NCBI GenBank assembly: GCA_020310875.1
Contig: CM035439.1
Coordinates: 143,767,200-143,831,199, forward strand
Direction: 5' to 3'
Source: Ceratopteris richardii
Lineage: Eukaryota > Streptophyta > Polypodiopsida > Polypodiales > Pteridaceae
DNA: 64,000 bases
This document shows, one piece after another, positions 24,723-35,820 of this stretch. A program made the translations under genes and the position numbers. The notes beneath the pieces are model-generated. The model had not been told where the DNA came from. It saw only the letters and a list, made by a program, of their open reading frames with translations, and searched no databases. The stretch's first letter is position 1; each line of letters opens with the position of its first letter.

Positions 24723-25734
24723 TGTTGGGGCTTCACTCACTAATTAGGCATGGATATATGAAGACATATGAAGAAAGGAAGAAGGAAAGAAGAAATGAAG
24801 AAAAGATCTACAGAAAATTAAGCCTAAGTGAAGGGACAATTTCACTATTGTAAATTAGTGCAAAATTAGAGTCTAGTTTTTCATTTGATCTTCAGAACTT
24901 ACGAGTTCAAGTGTAGAAGAATGTAAACCATAGGTATATAAGTTAATTTGAGACAAAAACATGTAAGAGAGAACTCAATTTTGTAATTTGAGTGAGTAGA
25001 GAAAAGTCGTGTCTTTTCTGAGAGAGATGTTGAGGAAAAACTTCTGAGTCTGAGAGAGTTTTCCATGGCTATGAGCAAAATTAGGCCAAGCCATTTTGTA
25101 CACATCTTCTCTGATATACAACATATGTTTGTGTAGAAGGATTGAGTCTAATTCCTCTTGTACATTGAGTTCTAAGTCATTTCATATGACTGTGTAAGGT
25201 AGTTGATAGTTACGACTTTTCTGGCGCAGATTTGTCTGAACTTCTAAAGATCAGATCTCGAAGTATATTATAAAGTTTTTAGTAAGTGATAGCTCATTTT
25301 GAAGCTACTGTCTTCAACTACATTTGGTCAAAAGATCTTTAAGAAACGGGATGCATACTCAGAGAAATCAGCTTAACAGTGAAGGTATGTCAAATCGATG
25401 AAGTCAATTTCCAGTTTTCAGAACATAGTGAAAAGGTTGGAGCAAAATCAGAAGATTTTGAAGCTATTACTTGAAAGTTTTGTTTGTTATGTGTTGCTTA
25501 ACATTAGTAAGAACTTCTCTTAGCAAATGATCAAAGAAATTTGCAAAGATCAAGCTGATACAGGTCAGATTGAAGGATTGAAGAAAAGGCGCAGATTTCT
25601 GTGAAGTGAAATTTTGATTTTCACTAAGTTCAGAGATGAAGACTCACATTTAGAGTTTTGCTAAGCTAATGATGGTTATGGAGGTCTTCTAATACCACAT
25701 TAGTTTAGTTCTTGTGGTGCTTTACACACCAACA
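24723..25734 (+). repeat. 3' LTR of copia K (1,012 bp)
   Basis: Same termini as the 5' copy, with about a dozen scattered substitutions and one 1-base indel. Confidence 0.94.
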
Positions 25735-25739
25735 GAGAT
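25735..25739. repeat. right TSD of element K (GAGAT)
   Basis: Second copy of the duplication; the gag frame of J continues through it. Confidence 0.92.
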
Positions 25740-26716
25740 TAGTTATGCCATGTTGGATCATCCATCAGATCCGGCATACAAGGCCATTGTATTTCAGGCC
25801 ACATTGGTTAATGAAGCAGCCAGGTGGTTGACTGAATATGATATTAATCATTTCGTTAACTATGATGATGTGAGAGACGCATTCTTACAGAGGTTTTGTT
25901 TGAAGAAGAACCCTGCAGAAATCTTTGACTATTTGCAGAACAATCGATAGAAACCACACCAGAGTGTTCAGGAGGATGCAACATTGTTCAGAACTCATTT
26001 GCGACAGCTGCCTCCGGCACATGCCAATCTGCTCGATGATGTCATAACACAATGGTTCATTAACGGACTGAATCCATAGTTAAGACAAATCATGATCATT
26101 CGCTGTGTGGGCAGAATGACATTGGACGCAATAATTGTGATGGCCTTACAGTTGGATCACAAAGTTAGAGGTTTTACGGAGGACTTGGAATGGTTGAAAG
26201 CAAGTAAGAACGTAGCTGATGATTCATCCAAACAGGTGTATTGTACGAAGTGTAAAAATCTAGGTCACACCAGTTCTACATGTGCCCTCAACCAGATGTA
26301 TTATGCCATCTGTAACACAACAGGACATTCAATAAAAACCTATGCATATAATGCAAAGGTGCGGGGTAGAGCGGCCATAAACGCTATAATACAGGAACCA
26401 GGTCAGCCAGCAACCCATTATGTGCCGCCACAGTTGTGAAACAACCAGCAGCAAGGATACCGGAACTACCAAGGTCAGCGTAACAATAATTTCAATCCAA
26501 ACCGATAGCAAGCAGGCACATCGACGGAAGATACTTCCCTCCCACCCCCTCGGGTGCCATTTTTGTGGCGAGGTTGGCCTTATCCATAGATTTTGCAAGG
26601 AAGCAGCAGAGTACGACAAAAGGAAGAAGGAACGACAAAATCCGATGACTAACATGGTTTATATTTCCCCAATTGAGTCACAAGCGGCCATAGTTCAGAC
26701 AAGATCAGGTAAATAG
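25735..26716 (+). pseudogene. gypsy gag C-terminal part of J
   Basis: Capsid-type retrotransposon gag: FQATLVNEAARWL, then DDVRDAFLQRF and LNP-stop-LRQ. It is followed by knuckle-like clusters C-TK-C-KNLG-H-TSST-C near 26242-26284 and C-HF-C-GEVGLIH near 26550-26590. In-frame stops at 25948-25950, 26077-26079, 26437-26439, 26506-26508 and 26714-26716, plus a frameshift, inactivate it. Most stops are TAG or TGA where CAG or CGA is expected. Confidence 0.85.
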
Positions 26717-27769
26717 TTGCAACTAGCAACTGAAGTTTTCGAGCCTGGAATTTGTGAGCAGCAGCAGATGTTTGCAAAGGCTAGTCAATGGACAGCTAAG
26801 GAGCCGACTATGTTTCCTGATCCCATTCCGGTAACACAGGTCCCTCTACAACAGCCAAGATCGAATGAACAGAATTCTGCCCCAACAACATTAGAATCAC
26901 CACCAGAATCGGTGATAACCACAGCTCAAACAGATCAGGTATGGGACGTCCTATCAAAGGCTTCAATCACACTCCCTTTGGGACAGTTGCTTGCTTTAGT
27001 TCCGGGTGTAAGAGAGAAATTTCAACAGCAGGTTAGTCCCAGATCTTCATGTACTCCGGTGACCGTGACCATACAACTGGAGATGGATTCTACGGTGGAT
27101 CATTCAATCCCATTGATCACCGTCTGGTATAAAAACCAGAAGATTACCCAAGTTTTAATTGATGGAGGGTCTGGTGTGAATATTGCAACAGTCGCACTCT
27201 GCAAGAAATTGGGTTGGACCCAAATTGAACCCATACAATTTTTTGTGTGAATGACAGACCAATCCCGAGTCCATTTGGTGGGACTCGTACGTAATATCCC
27301 TATTACCTTGCAGGGAACCACATTTAACATGACTTTTGTAGTCCTAGACTTACCAGAATCTAGCCTCGACTACAACTTACTCTTTGGTAGACCATGGTTA
27401 AAGCAAGCCAAAGTTGTACAGGATTGGTCAGCTCAAGAGTTAATTTTCAAAGACAATCACCGAAAATACGTAGTTGCACTGGATGCTATGCAACCCTGTG
27501 ATTTATACGCACGGCCATATGTAGCAGAGCCAGTACATATGTTGGATGGGCTATCTGATGATGAGGAGGAGGCTTTCCTTAAGACCAATAAGGACCTTAT
27601 CCCATTAGGTAATGTAGATTTACAGGCGGTAGCAGATACGTGGAGTCCGACAACTTGTACGGTCGTCCCAATGACCGGAGAAGGAGAAGCAGATGATGAT
27701 ATACCTATGGCTAAAGCGATTTTACAACAATTGTTGCAGCCAGTTGATGATTTGGTAAAGCCCCGATAG
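26717..27769 (+). pseudogene. gypsy protease region of J
   Basis: Retropepsin-like segment with TQVLIDGGSGVNIATVALC near 27145-27205 (D-G-G rather than D-S/T-G) and the second hydrophobic-Gly motif LLFGRPWLKQA near 27376. A TGA at 27248-27250 splits it. An acidic linker leads to RT. The FGRPW form is typical of plant gypsy proteases of the Tat/Athila type. Confidence 0.8.
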
Positions 27770-29450
27770 GTCTACGTATCGGAAGATCAATTGGTAACCT
27801 ACAACTTGGGAGACACGGTTAACCCACGGCCTATAAAAATCAAGGCAGGATTAGTAGCAAAATTCCAAGATGATTTGGCACAACTTCTTCGTGAATTCTC
27901 AGATGCTTTTGCTTCGGACTACAGAGACATGAAGGGCCTTGACCCAAGGATTTATCAGCATAGAGTGGTACTCAAACCGGATGCGAAACCCATTAAACAA
28001 CCTAGTTATAGGATGAATCCTAATTATGCGGCACAGGTGAAGGCTGAACTTGATCGTTTATTGAAGGTGGGATTTATTGTGCCAATTGAGCATGTTGAGT
28101 GGATATCTCCAATAGTAATCGTCCCGAAGAAAAATAAACAGTTGCGTATCTGTGTCGACTACCGGAAACTTAACGCAGCCATTGTACGGGATCCGTTCCC
28201 TCTCCCCTTTTTAGATACAATGCTCGACACGGTAGCAGGACACGAAATGTATTCTTTTCTGGATGGCTACAGTGGATATAATCAAGTGAGGATGGCATAA
28301 CAAGATATACCAAAGACAACGTTCATCACTAATTGGGGTGTTTATGCTTGTACCGTAATGTGGTTCAGTTTATGGAATGCCCCGAGTACATTCCAAAGAT
28401 GTATGCAGGAAGTCTTTTCCCCTTACTTGACCACATTTATGCAAGTATATTTGGATGATGTTTCCTTATTTGGAGCCACTTCAGCGCACCTATATCATTT
28501 ACAGTGCTGCTTTGAAAAATGCCGAGAGTTTCAATTATGTTTGAATCCTACAAAATCAGTTTTTGAGGTCTCCTGTGGTAAACTGCTTGGTCATATCATT
28601 TCTAAACATGGAATATAGGTGGATCCGAATAAAGTAGCCGCCGTGTTGGAGGCACCAGTCCCAAAGACGCCAAAAGAAGTTATGCGTTTTCTTGACCAAA
28701 TCCAGTGGCATGGCAGACATTTACTGTGGTTAGCTCATTTAGCGACACCACTTAATCGGCTTATGACCAGTGCTCTGCGGAAGTACGAATGGACTCTAGA
28801 GTGACAAAGTGCATTTGATTGATTGAAGGTCTTATTGATGTAGGCACCGATCCTGCAACCACCTGATTGGGAACGACCATTCCATGTCTTCGTGGATGCG
28901 TCAGATATTGCGATTGGTAGTGTCCTCATGCAACAAATTGATAAATGGTTTTGGCCTGTGTACTATGCAAGCCGTCGATTAGCTCCTGTGGAGAAGAATT
29001 AATCTATGATAGAAACAAGAATGTCTTGGATTAGTATACTCTGTTAAGAAATTTTGGCATTACTTGCTGGGCCGTCAATTTACTTTCCATGTGGATCATG
29101 TTGCACTGGTGTACTTGGTTCAGCAACAGCATTTAGGTGGTAGATTGGCCAGATGGGTTTTACTATTACAGGAGTTTGATTATGAAGTTATTCATCAACC
29201 TGGCACAACACATGCCTTGGCGGATTTTCTATCTCGACTAGATTCTGATGAGTCTCTGGTCGGGGTTGATGACACTACACTGGCAATTTATGTTACCAAG
29301 ACAACTTCTAAAGACTCTACAGAACCTCCTGTTGCTACTACATACTATGAAACGTTACTAAATTTCCTCACTGATGGTTTTCTTCCTTCTAATACTCCCC
29401 CTGCTCTGCGCCAGAAAATTTTGCAGTCTACAATCACCGATTCCAGTTGA
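27770..29450 (+). pseudogene. gypsy RT-RNase H of J
   Basis: RT shows KQPSYRMNPNYAAQVKAELDRLL, IVIVPKKNKQLRICVDYRKLN, FLDGYSGYNQVRMA (then a stop) and YLDDVSLFG near 28450, where Leu replaces the usual Val of YVDD. RNase H has FHVFVDASDIAIGSVL near 28880, a frameshift near 29000-29060, then FTFHVDHVALVYLV and ALADFLSRLDS. Stops at 28298-28300, 28616-28618 and 28802-28804. Confidence 0.88.
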
Positions 29451-30384
29451 TTGTGGGTCAATTATATTACATAGATCATACTGGTGTTTTACTTAGATGC
29501 ATTCCTCCACATGAAGCGGAATCAGTTATTACTATGGCTCATTCATTACCCTCTGGAGGGCACTTCGCATCTGATGGGCGGAAGCTTGGTCTTTACGGTC
29601 TGCCACAGCTATTTCGGTGGCCAAATGTTTGATGAAGGATGTCTTCCCTCAATATGGACTACCTCTGGAAATAGTGACGGACCAAGGAACACATTTTGCA
29701 AACAACTTAATGCAAGTATTGACTCAGACTTTTTAGATTATGCATAAATTCAGCTCACCGTACTATCCACGTGCTAATGGTCTGGATGAGAGTACCAATA
29801 AGACTCTGTTGAATATGCTCCACAAATTGATTTTGGAATGTTCGAAACGTTGGGATCAACTCTTACCTGCAGTATTATGGGCATACCGGAGCACGTACAA
29901 AGTGGAAACCGGAACAACTCCGTTTAAACTTGCTTACGGTATAGAAGTTATTGCACCAATGGAAGTAGTGATACCGAGTCTCCATGTTGCCTTAGCTCAG
30001 AAATTGCTGCCGGAAGAATCTTTGCCATTTTGGTTGGATACGCTCAGATCATTGGATGAACACCACCGGGAAAGCTTCATGACTCTCCAAGAAGTTTTTG
30101 CGGCGTTTTCTTTAGCGCTTTCCAGCTCCGTCAAGCCCGTACTCATGACCGCTTCCTAAAAACCCCTGTCTTTACGGTTGACCAACTTGTTTTATTTTAT
30201 AATGCTAAAGCCAATCGTGCTACTGGGAAATTTAAATTACGGCGGTTTGGTCCATAACGGATTGCTGAACAAGTGGGACCAGCAACTTTTTGATTGGCGA
30301 CCTTAACAAGTGTTCTCTTGCCAAAAGTGATTAATGGTTCTAAGCTTCGTCCATATCACGAGCTGTCTGATAACCGCTGATGTG
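29447..30384 (+). pseudogene. gypsy integrase remnant of J, first Asp deleted
   Basis: The segment begins like the pre-integrase strand (GQLYYIDHTGVLLRC, AHSLPSGGHF). It then jumps from RWPNV directly to KDVFPQYGLP, so the CC half of the HHCC finger and the first catalytic Asp are missing. The second Asp (VTDQGTHFANN near 29670) and the Glu region (YYPRANGLDESTN near 29765) remain. A TAG at 29731-29733 and later stops break it. The tail (TVDQLVLFYNAK, KLRPYHELSDNR) resembles the integrase C-terminal SH3-like end. Confidence 0.83.
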
Positions 30385-31021
30385 TACTTAGTCTTTTTCG
30401 CATCTCACTTGTTTTTCTTTTTATCCCCGTATTTCGGTTGACCACTCACCGTAATCTCCTCGTTTTTGTATCTAACTATGATTAATCACTACCCAGTGTT
30501 AATGTTTCTGATCATGCATGCATGCCGTAATCATGAAGGATATCTCACCAATACTCCACGATGATTAGGGTTTTTGCCACCTAATGTTCTCTGTGCTCTT
30601 ACGTAATCGTGTTCCTTCCACTGATAATTGCTATTGTGTTTGTGTGATTGTGTGCTCTGTGTATTCTGTATTCTCGAGAGAAAAACAGTTAGGCGCTCAA
30701 GTAGAAAGACTGTCCAGAGTTGATGCTCAAATTGCTCATATGAGGCTGAGCAGAGATGCGGCCATCGCCAACGAATTCTATTTACAAGAAGCCTTTTTGC
30801 AGACGCAGACCGATGCACTGATGAGTTAAGTTATTGTGGAAAGTTCAGTCAAAACAGATGCACAACTGGTGGAGCCAGAAACTTTGAAGATTATGCTGGA
30901 TTCCCTGAAACATAAGATCACCCGCATATTTAAATTAGCCTGAACACTGTACATACAAGGCATAGTTGATGGGTTTTAATTCTATTTTTCTTTATGGGTT
31001 CGAGTCCACCGTGCGTGCCAA
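30385..31021 (+). other. 3' untranslated region of gypsy J
   Basis: Lies between integrase and the 3' LTR. It includes a short open stretch (about 30665-30940, one internal stop) encoding a helical, charged peptide (QVERLSRVDAQIAHMRL) of unknown significance. A B-box-like GGTTCGAGTCC lies at 30997-31007, just before the LTR. No clear polypurine tract is seen. Confidence 0.5.
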
Positions 31022-31401
31022 TGTTAGGCCGCCGGATGGGAATAATGTAATTTTATTTTCCATAGTCCCACGCACCGAAAGGGCGTAGCGAATAGTTGTA
31101 CCTTTTTATCCATTAATGAAAGGGCATTACGGTGTTCGAGAGAGAGAGACAGGTTCGCCAGACTGTCTGTCTGGGTGACCGTGCAGAGACACTATGTTGC
31201 AGACTTGCAGATATCTTGAGTACTGTTACTTTGTTCTTGTTGGATTGCAGTAATTCATTATTAACACAGTAACGTAGTTACTGATTAACTGAATATTAAT
31301 TTGGGAAAATTAAATAAAGGGCCTCTACACTGTTAGACCCCTTTCCATCCCCAAGAACCCGAAACGAGATTAAAAGCGACTTGACCGAAGTGCTTTTAAC
31401 A
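31022..31401 (+). repeat. 3' LTR of gypsy J (380 bp)
   Basis: TGTTAGGCCGCCGG to TTTTAACA. Shorter than the 5' copy by a block of about 130 bp and by a shorter AG tract. Confidence 0.88.
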
Positions 31402-31835
31402 CTAAGTTAGAAGGTAAGGAAGCTATGGCTAAAAGCATTTAGCAAAATGAGACTTGTGCTGTGAGAAATCAACTTTAGAGGTTGACCATGTCAAAGTCGC
31501 TTGTTCAAAAAGATAGTTTTTTACAAACATTTGGTCTTAATGATCAAATCAGAATTTTAATAATTCTTTTGAAGATCTAATGGATGATATGATTGTGCAA
31601 AGGTAGTGTGGAGGTCTGTACATCATTAGATTGAAGAAACTGAAGATATGTGCAGGTAACAAAGTTAATCTCTGAAGCAGAATCCTTGAAGAAAAAGAGA
31701 TTTCATACAAAGAAGTGTTTGTGAATGATTTTGTAAATCATGGTAACATTTGTGTAAAGTTTGGCCTATGATTGATATAGAAGTGTTCTTAAATTAGTAT
31801 AGATCAAGCATTTGGAGATAAAGAGGTCTCCATCA
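31402..31835 (+). repeat. 3' LTR of copia I, second part
   Basis: Continues from CTAAGTTAGAAGG to the terminal CTCCATCA, matching 5' LTR positions from about 13690 to 14120. The TSD ATGAT follows. Confidence 0.88.
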
Positions 31836-31840
31836 ATGAT
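31836..31840. repeat. right TSD of element I (ATGAT)
   Basis: Second copy of the 5-bp target duplication. The integrase reading of H resumes immediately afterwards. Confidence 0.85.
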
Positions 31841-33943
31841 GGTTCTAGAAAAGTTTGGCTATATCCTATCAAATTGAAGGATGAGGTATTTCCTACTTTC
31901 AAAAAATGGCTTGCTTCAATTGAGACTCAAAAAGGAACTAAGCTCAAAGCTTTACGTTCAGATAATGGGTGTGAGTATACGTCACATGAATTCAACCTTT
32001 TTTGCTAGTCTAGAGGAATTCCTAGAGAGTTTACAACTCTATATACCCCAATACAAAATGGTGTAGTCGAAAGGATGAATAGAACTATTCAGGATAGAGT
32101 AGTCTCTATGCTACATCATGCAAAGCTTTCACAAGGCTTTTTTTGGGCAGAAGTAGTATTGACTGCTATTCATGTGATTAACCTCTCACCTAGTACTACC
32201 AAAGGTCGAAAAGTGGCACAAGAGTTATGGACAAGGAAGCCACCATATTCTGATCATCTTCGAGTTTTTGGGTGTGAAGCATATGTTCATATACCCAAGT
32301 ATCATAGACAAAAGAAGTACATTTTTCTTGGATATGGTTGAGAAGGACAATTTGGATATCGCTTATGGGATCCTGAGACATGGTCAGTGATCAAAGTAGT
32401 GATGTCATTTTCAATGAGTCTAAGATGCATAAACAGCCCATTAAGGAGGTTGAAGTGAGAAGAGTGGTGTTTGAGGATACTATTCCTCCAGTTAGCTTGC
32501 ATAAAAATGTTGCACATAAGGACATTCAAGAGAATGTCCAATCAGATCAGTCTGCAAATATTCCTGTTCAGATAGAGGATCATGTCAAGTGGGAGCATGC
32601 CATGAAGAGTGAGTTGGATTCTATTCACAAGAATGGTATTTGGGATTTAGTACCTTTGCCAAAGGGCAAGAAAGCTTTACCATGTAAATGGATGTATAAG
32701 CTGAAATTCACATCAGATAGTGCTTCTCCAAAGTATAAAGCACAACTTGTTGCAAAGGGTTTTAAGCAATAACATGGTGTTGATTTTGAGGAAATCTTCT
32801 CTCCAAGGGTCACGATGTCTACCCTGTGCATGTTGCTTGGATTCATTGAAATGGAGGACTTAGAGATAGTCCAAATAGATGTGAAAGTTGCTTTCTTGCA
32901 TGGAGATCTTACAAATGAGATCTATATGGAACAACCAGAGGGTTATGTAGTTCTTGGCAAGGAAAGTATAGTTTAGAGCTTGTATGGACTTAAACAGTCC
33001 CCTAGACAATGTTACCAAAAGTTTGATGCTTTTATGAAGTCTCAAGGCTATTCGTGAAGCAATGAGGATCATTTTCTCTACACAAAGAGATGCTCAGATG
33101 GTAGGTTGATATGTTTCATACTTTATGTCGATGATCTATTGATTGCTGGGAAGTCCTCTTATGACTTGTGAATTCTCAAAAGGTAGTTGAGTCAAACATT
33201 TGATATGAAGGATTTGGGGGATGCCAAACATATTTTTGGCATGCACATTACTTGTGATAGGAGTAAAAGATGCATATACTTGTCTCAAAATGAGTACATA
33301 TCCAAACCACTTCACAGGTTCAATATGCAGAGTGGAAAGGCATTGAGTACACCTTTACCCACATATGTGAAATTGATCAAGGATGATTGCACCCCAAATC
33401 AAATAAGGAAAAGGAATTGATGACCAAAATTCCTTATCAGTCTGCTATTGGCAGTCCCATGTACGCTATGGTAGCTACGAGACCAAACATTGCATTTGCA
33501 GTGGGAGTTGTGAGAAGATGTATGTCTAATCCTAGCAAGAAACATTGGGAAGCAGTCAAGATGATTTTGAGATATTTGAGTGGCACTACGGACAAGTGTC
33601 TATGCTTAGGTAGAGGGAAAGCATCCATTATTGGTTACACAGATTGTGACTATGTTGGTTGTGTAGACAATTGTAAGTCTACATCATGGTACATTTTTCA
33701 TTTTCCTGGAGGTGTTATATCTTGGAGATCTTGTCCTCAAGAATGTACAGTTATTTCCACCAGAGAAGCAAAATATGTTGCAGAAAAGTGAGGCATGTAA
33801 GGAAGTATTGTGGATTTCTCGTCTTGCTTGTGATATGGGTCTACCTCAACATGTACCTCGTTTGCTTAGTGATAGTCAGAGTGCCATTGCTTTGGCCAAG
33901 AATCCATTATATCATGCAAAGACCAAGCACAAGGTAGCCAAGG
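31841..33943 (+). pseudogene. copia integrase end, RT and RNase H of element H
   Basis: Continues H from SRKVWLYPIKLKDEVF. The second integrase Asp is in LRSDNGCEY near 31955 and the Glu region is VVERMNRT near 32070. RT begins near 32590 (HAMKSELDSIHKNGIWDLV), has DVKVAFLHGDL near 32880 and an intact YVDDLLIAG near 33125. RNase H follows with YTDCDYVG near 33640 and SDSQSAIALAKNP, and ends at HAKTKH near 33940. Stops near 32005, 32340, 32770 and 32973, and several frameshifts, kill it. Confidence 0.86.
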
Positions 33944-35007
33944 TGACCAATTTAGGCACCTAATTTATGTGTCAAAATGAAGTTTCTGGGTGACCAATTT
34001 TTTTTGCAGGATGAACATGGGTGACTAAAATCTTGCACCTCTTAGGAATTGGGGTGCCTAAAATTTTGTGATTTTCATGATGGGCCACCTCAAAGTAGGC
34101 ACCTAGCAGATAGTGGGCAAGTAGACAAGCAGCCTTTTATGGGCCAAAAAGGGATAATTTATCTATGGAAACGACTCCTTCTCTAGAGCAAGGTGGTCAA
34201 GCTTATTTTTTGTAGGCATCTATAGGGAGGCATAAAGCATCAATTGGGCCACTTGACTAGGGTGGTCAAATTTTCCATAGAGGCACCACTCCATGGTTAT
34301 GCAAGGAAGACAAAGGTAAACATGAAGAATTCAACAATTTTATGGATGCAGGACTAGAAGGTGCCAAAACTATGCAGGCACCTGAGGAGGCTAATTTTGA
34401 CCTTGAGACCAAACAAGAACTCCCATTTCCAAATATTGAGATTGGCAGACTAGGGAGCACATCATGGAGCCATAAGCTCGATTCTACCCCTGCACACAGT
34501 GTTGATGACTTTTCAAGTGAGGCTACCCATGAAGTGCTTGTTCGAGAAGTAAATCTTGGAGATGAAGAAAGCCCACAACTAGTCCACCTCACCACTTGGC
34601 TATGACACTACCCATTCTTACTACAAAAGATAACCTCTCTTCTTTTTACCTATAAAAATGCTTTTGCATGGTCCTACAAGGATCTATAAGGTATTCTAGA
34701 GAATCTTGGATTACATCGGATACCCTTAGTAGAGGGAGTTGCACTTGTAAGGAGTAGGCCATATTGACTCAATCCCAAATATGCAGAGTCAATCAAGGTG
34801 GAAATAACAAAATTGGAAGAGGTAGGTATTATTATTCCTGTGGAGCACTCCAAGTGGCTTTCATCTATGGTTATTGTACCTAAGAAAATAGTGGCAAAAT
34901 AAGGCATATGTATTGATTTTCATACTTTGAATAAGGTGAAAAATTCAGGATGGCTTTCATCAACCTTTCACAAAACATGTCCTAGAAGAAGTATCCGGGC
35001 ACATTTT
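33944..35007 (+). pseudogene. Ty3/gypsy fragment L (protease-RT linker and RT start)
   Basis: 33944-34260 has no clear coding. From about 34262 a reading with an acidic linker leads to FAWSYKDL near 34650, then RPY-stop-LNPKYAESIKVEITKLEEVGIIIPVEHS-type RT sequence. A decayed KHVLEEVSGHIFF follows just before the LTR of element C at 35008. This order is that of a plant gypsy RT N-terminus. C appears to have inserted into it, removing everything downstream from view. Confidence 0.7.
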
Positions 35008-35167
35008 TTTTGGAGTTAGACGTCTGCGTAAGCATGCGAATAGCACAAGGAAGAAGAAGAAGCTTGGAATAGAGCACACAATACTAAATGTATTACCACT
35101 AGAATGTACAAAAATAAATGACCCGTTAGGGCTATAGGCATATATACAAGCCAGGGGGGAAAACCTC
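35008..35167 (-). repeat. 3' LTR of C, end part
   Basis: Matches the 3' part of the LTR at 4721-4926 (GGAGTTAGAC, AAGGAAGAAGAAGAAGCTTG, a TATATA box). The outer TG is degenerate. It is interrupted by element F. Confidence 0.8.
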
Positions 35168-35169
35168 TA

Positions 35170-35460
35170 TTGAGGGAGAATCAAGCAAAAAGAAGAAAAG
35201 AAGAAGACAAAGAAAAAAGCTTCAATAAAAAGATACTTTATGAAGACATATCTCTGCAAGAAGCCCCGCAGGGGCACGCAACACCCATCTCTGCACAGAG
35301 CCCAGCAGGGGCACATATCAAGGAAAAAGTACGTAGGTGGAAGGAGGAACCAGGGCCAACAAGTATCCATGAAGAAGTGCAAGAAGATATCCAGCGGTTC
35401 CGAAACCACAAGAGGGTGCTTCAACCTCTTGATCTTTGGAAGGTCCAGATCGAAGACTGA
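35170..35460 (+). pseudogene. unrecognised coding remnant in F
   Basis: A frame of about 96 codons open from the left junction, Lys/Glu/Arg-rich at first (AKRRKEEDKEKSF), then VRRWKEEPGPTSIHEEV and FRNHKRVLQPLDLWK. There is no convincing start codon. It could be a piece of a retroelement polyprotein, but I do not recognise the family. The sequence from 35461 to 35805 shows nothing else clear. Confidence 0.3.
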
Positions 35461-35820
35461 AGCATCACATCCTCATACCTTCCACTGGTGGCGTGTGTGG
35501 CAACCCGACTTATAAGGCAAGACAAATGCATCAGGCCCAAAGGATGTAAAACAAGAATAAAGAAGAGGCCATCAAAACTAAACACATGTTTAACAAACAG
35601 GCAGAACTGAGCAAGGATTGTGAGCGATGAAAAGAAAAGAATAGGCAGCACAAATGCATCAGGTGGAGAGGATGCAAAAGACAAAATCAAGACCAGGGCC
35701 ATTAAAATGTAATGCGAGTCTAACCAGTAGGCAGAACTGAACGAAAGATGCATGCGGACAACAAACTGAAGACAAGCAGTAAAGCCTGTCAAGGGATGAC
35801 AGAGATGAAGAGGGGGAGAG

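Larger units (their letters stand above)
19268..25734 (+). mobile_element. Ty1/copia element K, nearly intact (6,467 bp)
   Basis: Complete plus-strand copia with LTRs of 1,011 and 1,012 bp, primer site, gag-pol, polypurine tract and a perfect GAGAT TSD inside the gag of J. By eye the LTRs differ at roughly a dozen positions, so the insertion is fairly recent. Only one in-frame stop and one single-base frameshift separate the coding region from a full copia polyprotein. Confidence 0.94.
17814..31401 (+). mobile_element. Ty3/gypsy element J, degenerate, carrying copia K
   Basis: Plus-strand gypsy inserted into the 3' LTR of I. Its LTRs begin TGTTAGGC and end TTTTAACA, with CTAA on both outer sides (17810-17813 and 31402-31405). 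The internal order is gag (split by K), CCHC, protease, RT, RNase H, integrase, which is the Ty3/gypsy order. Without K it is about 7.1 kb. Many stops, a deleted integrase start and unequal LTR lengths (529 and 380 bp) show it is dead. No chromodomain is recognisable. Confidence 0.88.
13115..31835 (+). mobile_element. Ty1/copia element I, internally deleted, carrying J and K
   Basis: Plus-strand element inserted in the integrase gene of H and flanked by ATGAT. It has a 5' LTR, primer site, gag-protease-integrase and a polypurine tract. Its 3' LTR is split by gypsy J (17814-31401). Excluding J it is about 5.1 kb. RT and most of RNase H are deleted near 17013-17020, so it was non-autonomous. 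It belongs to the same family as K. Confidence 0.88.
11139..33943 (+). mobile_element. Ty1/copia element H, split by insertion of I/J/K
   Basis: The two halves, 11139-13114 and 31841-33943, join within the integrase core: the left half ends TFIDD and the right half resumes SRKVWLYPIK after the TSD of element I. The family (CHYCHKKGHMKKDC knuckle, WLLD protease motif, YVDDLLIAG) is unlike the other copia groups here and resembles Tnt1/RE-type copia. No 3' LTR follows; the sequence changes to unrelated gypsy material after AKTKH near 33940. Outer limits are therefore uncertain. Confidence 0.8.
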
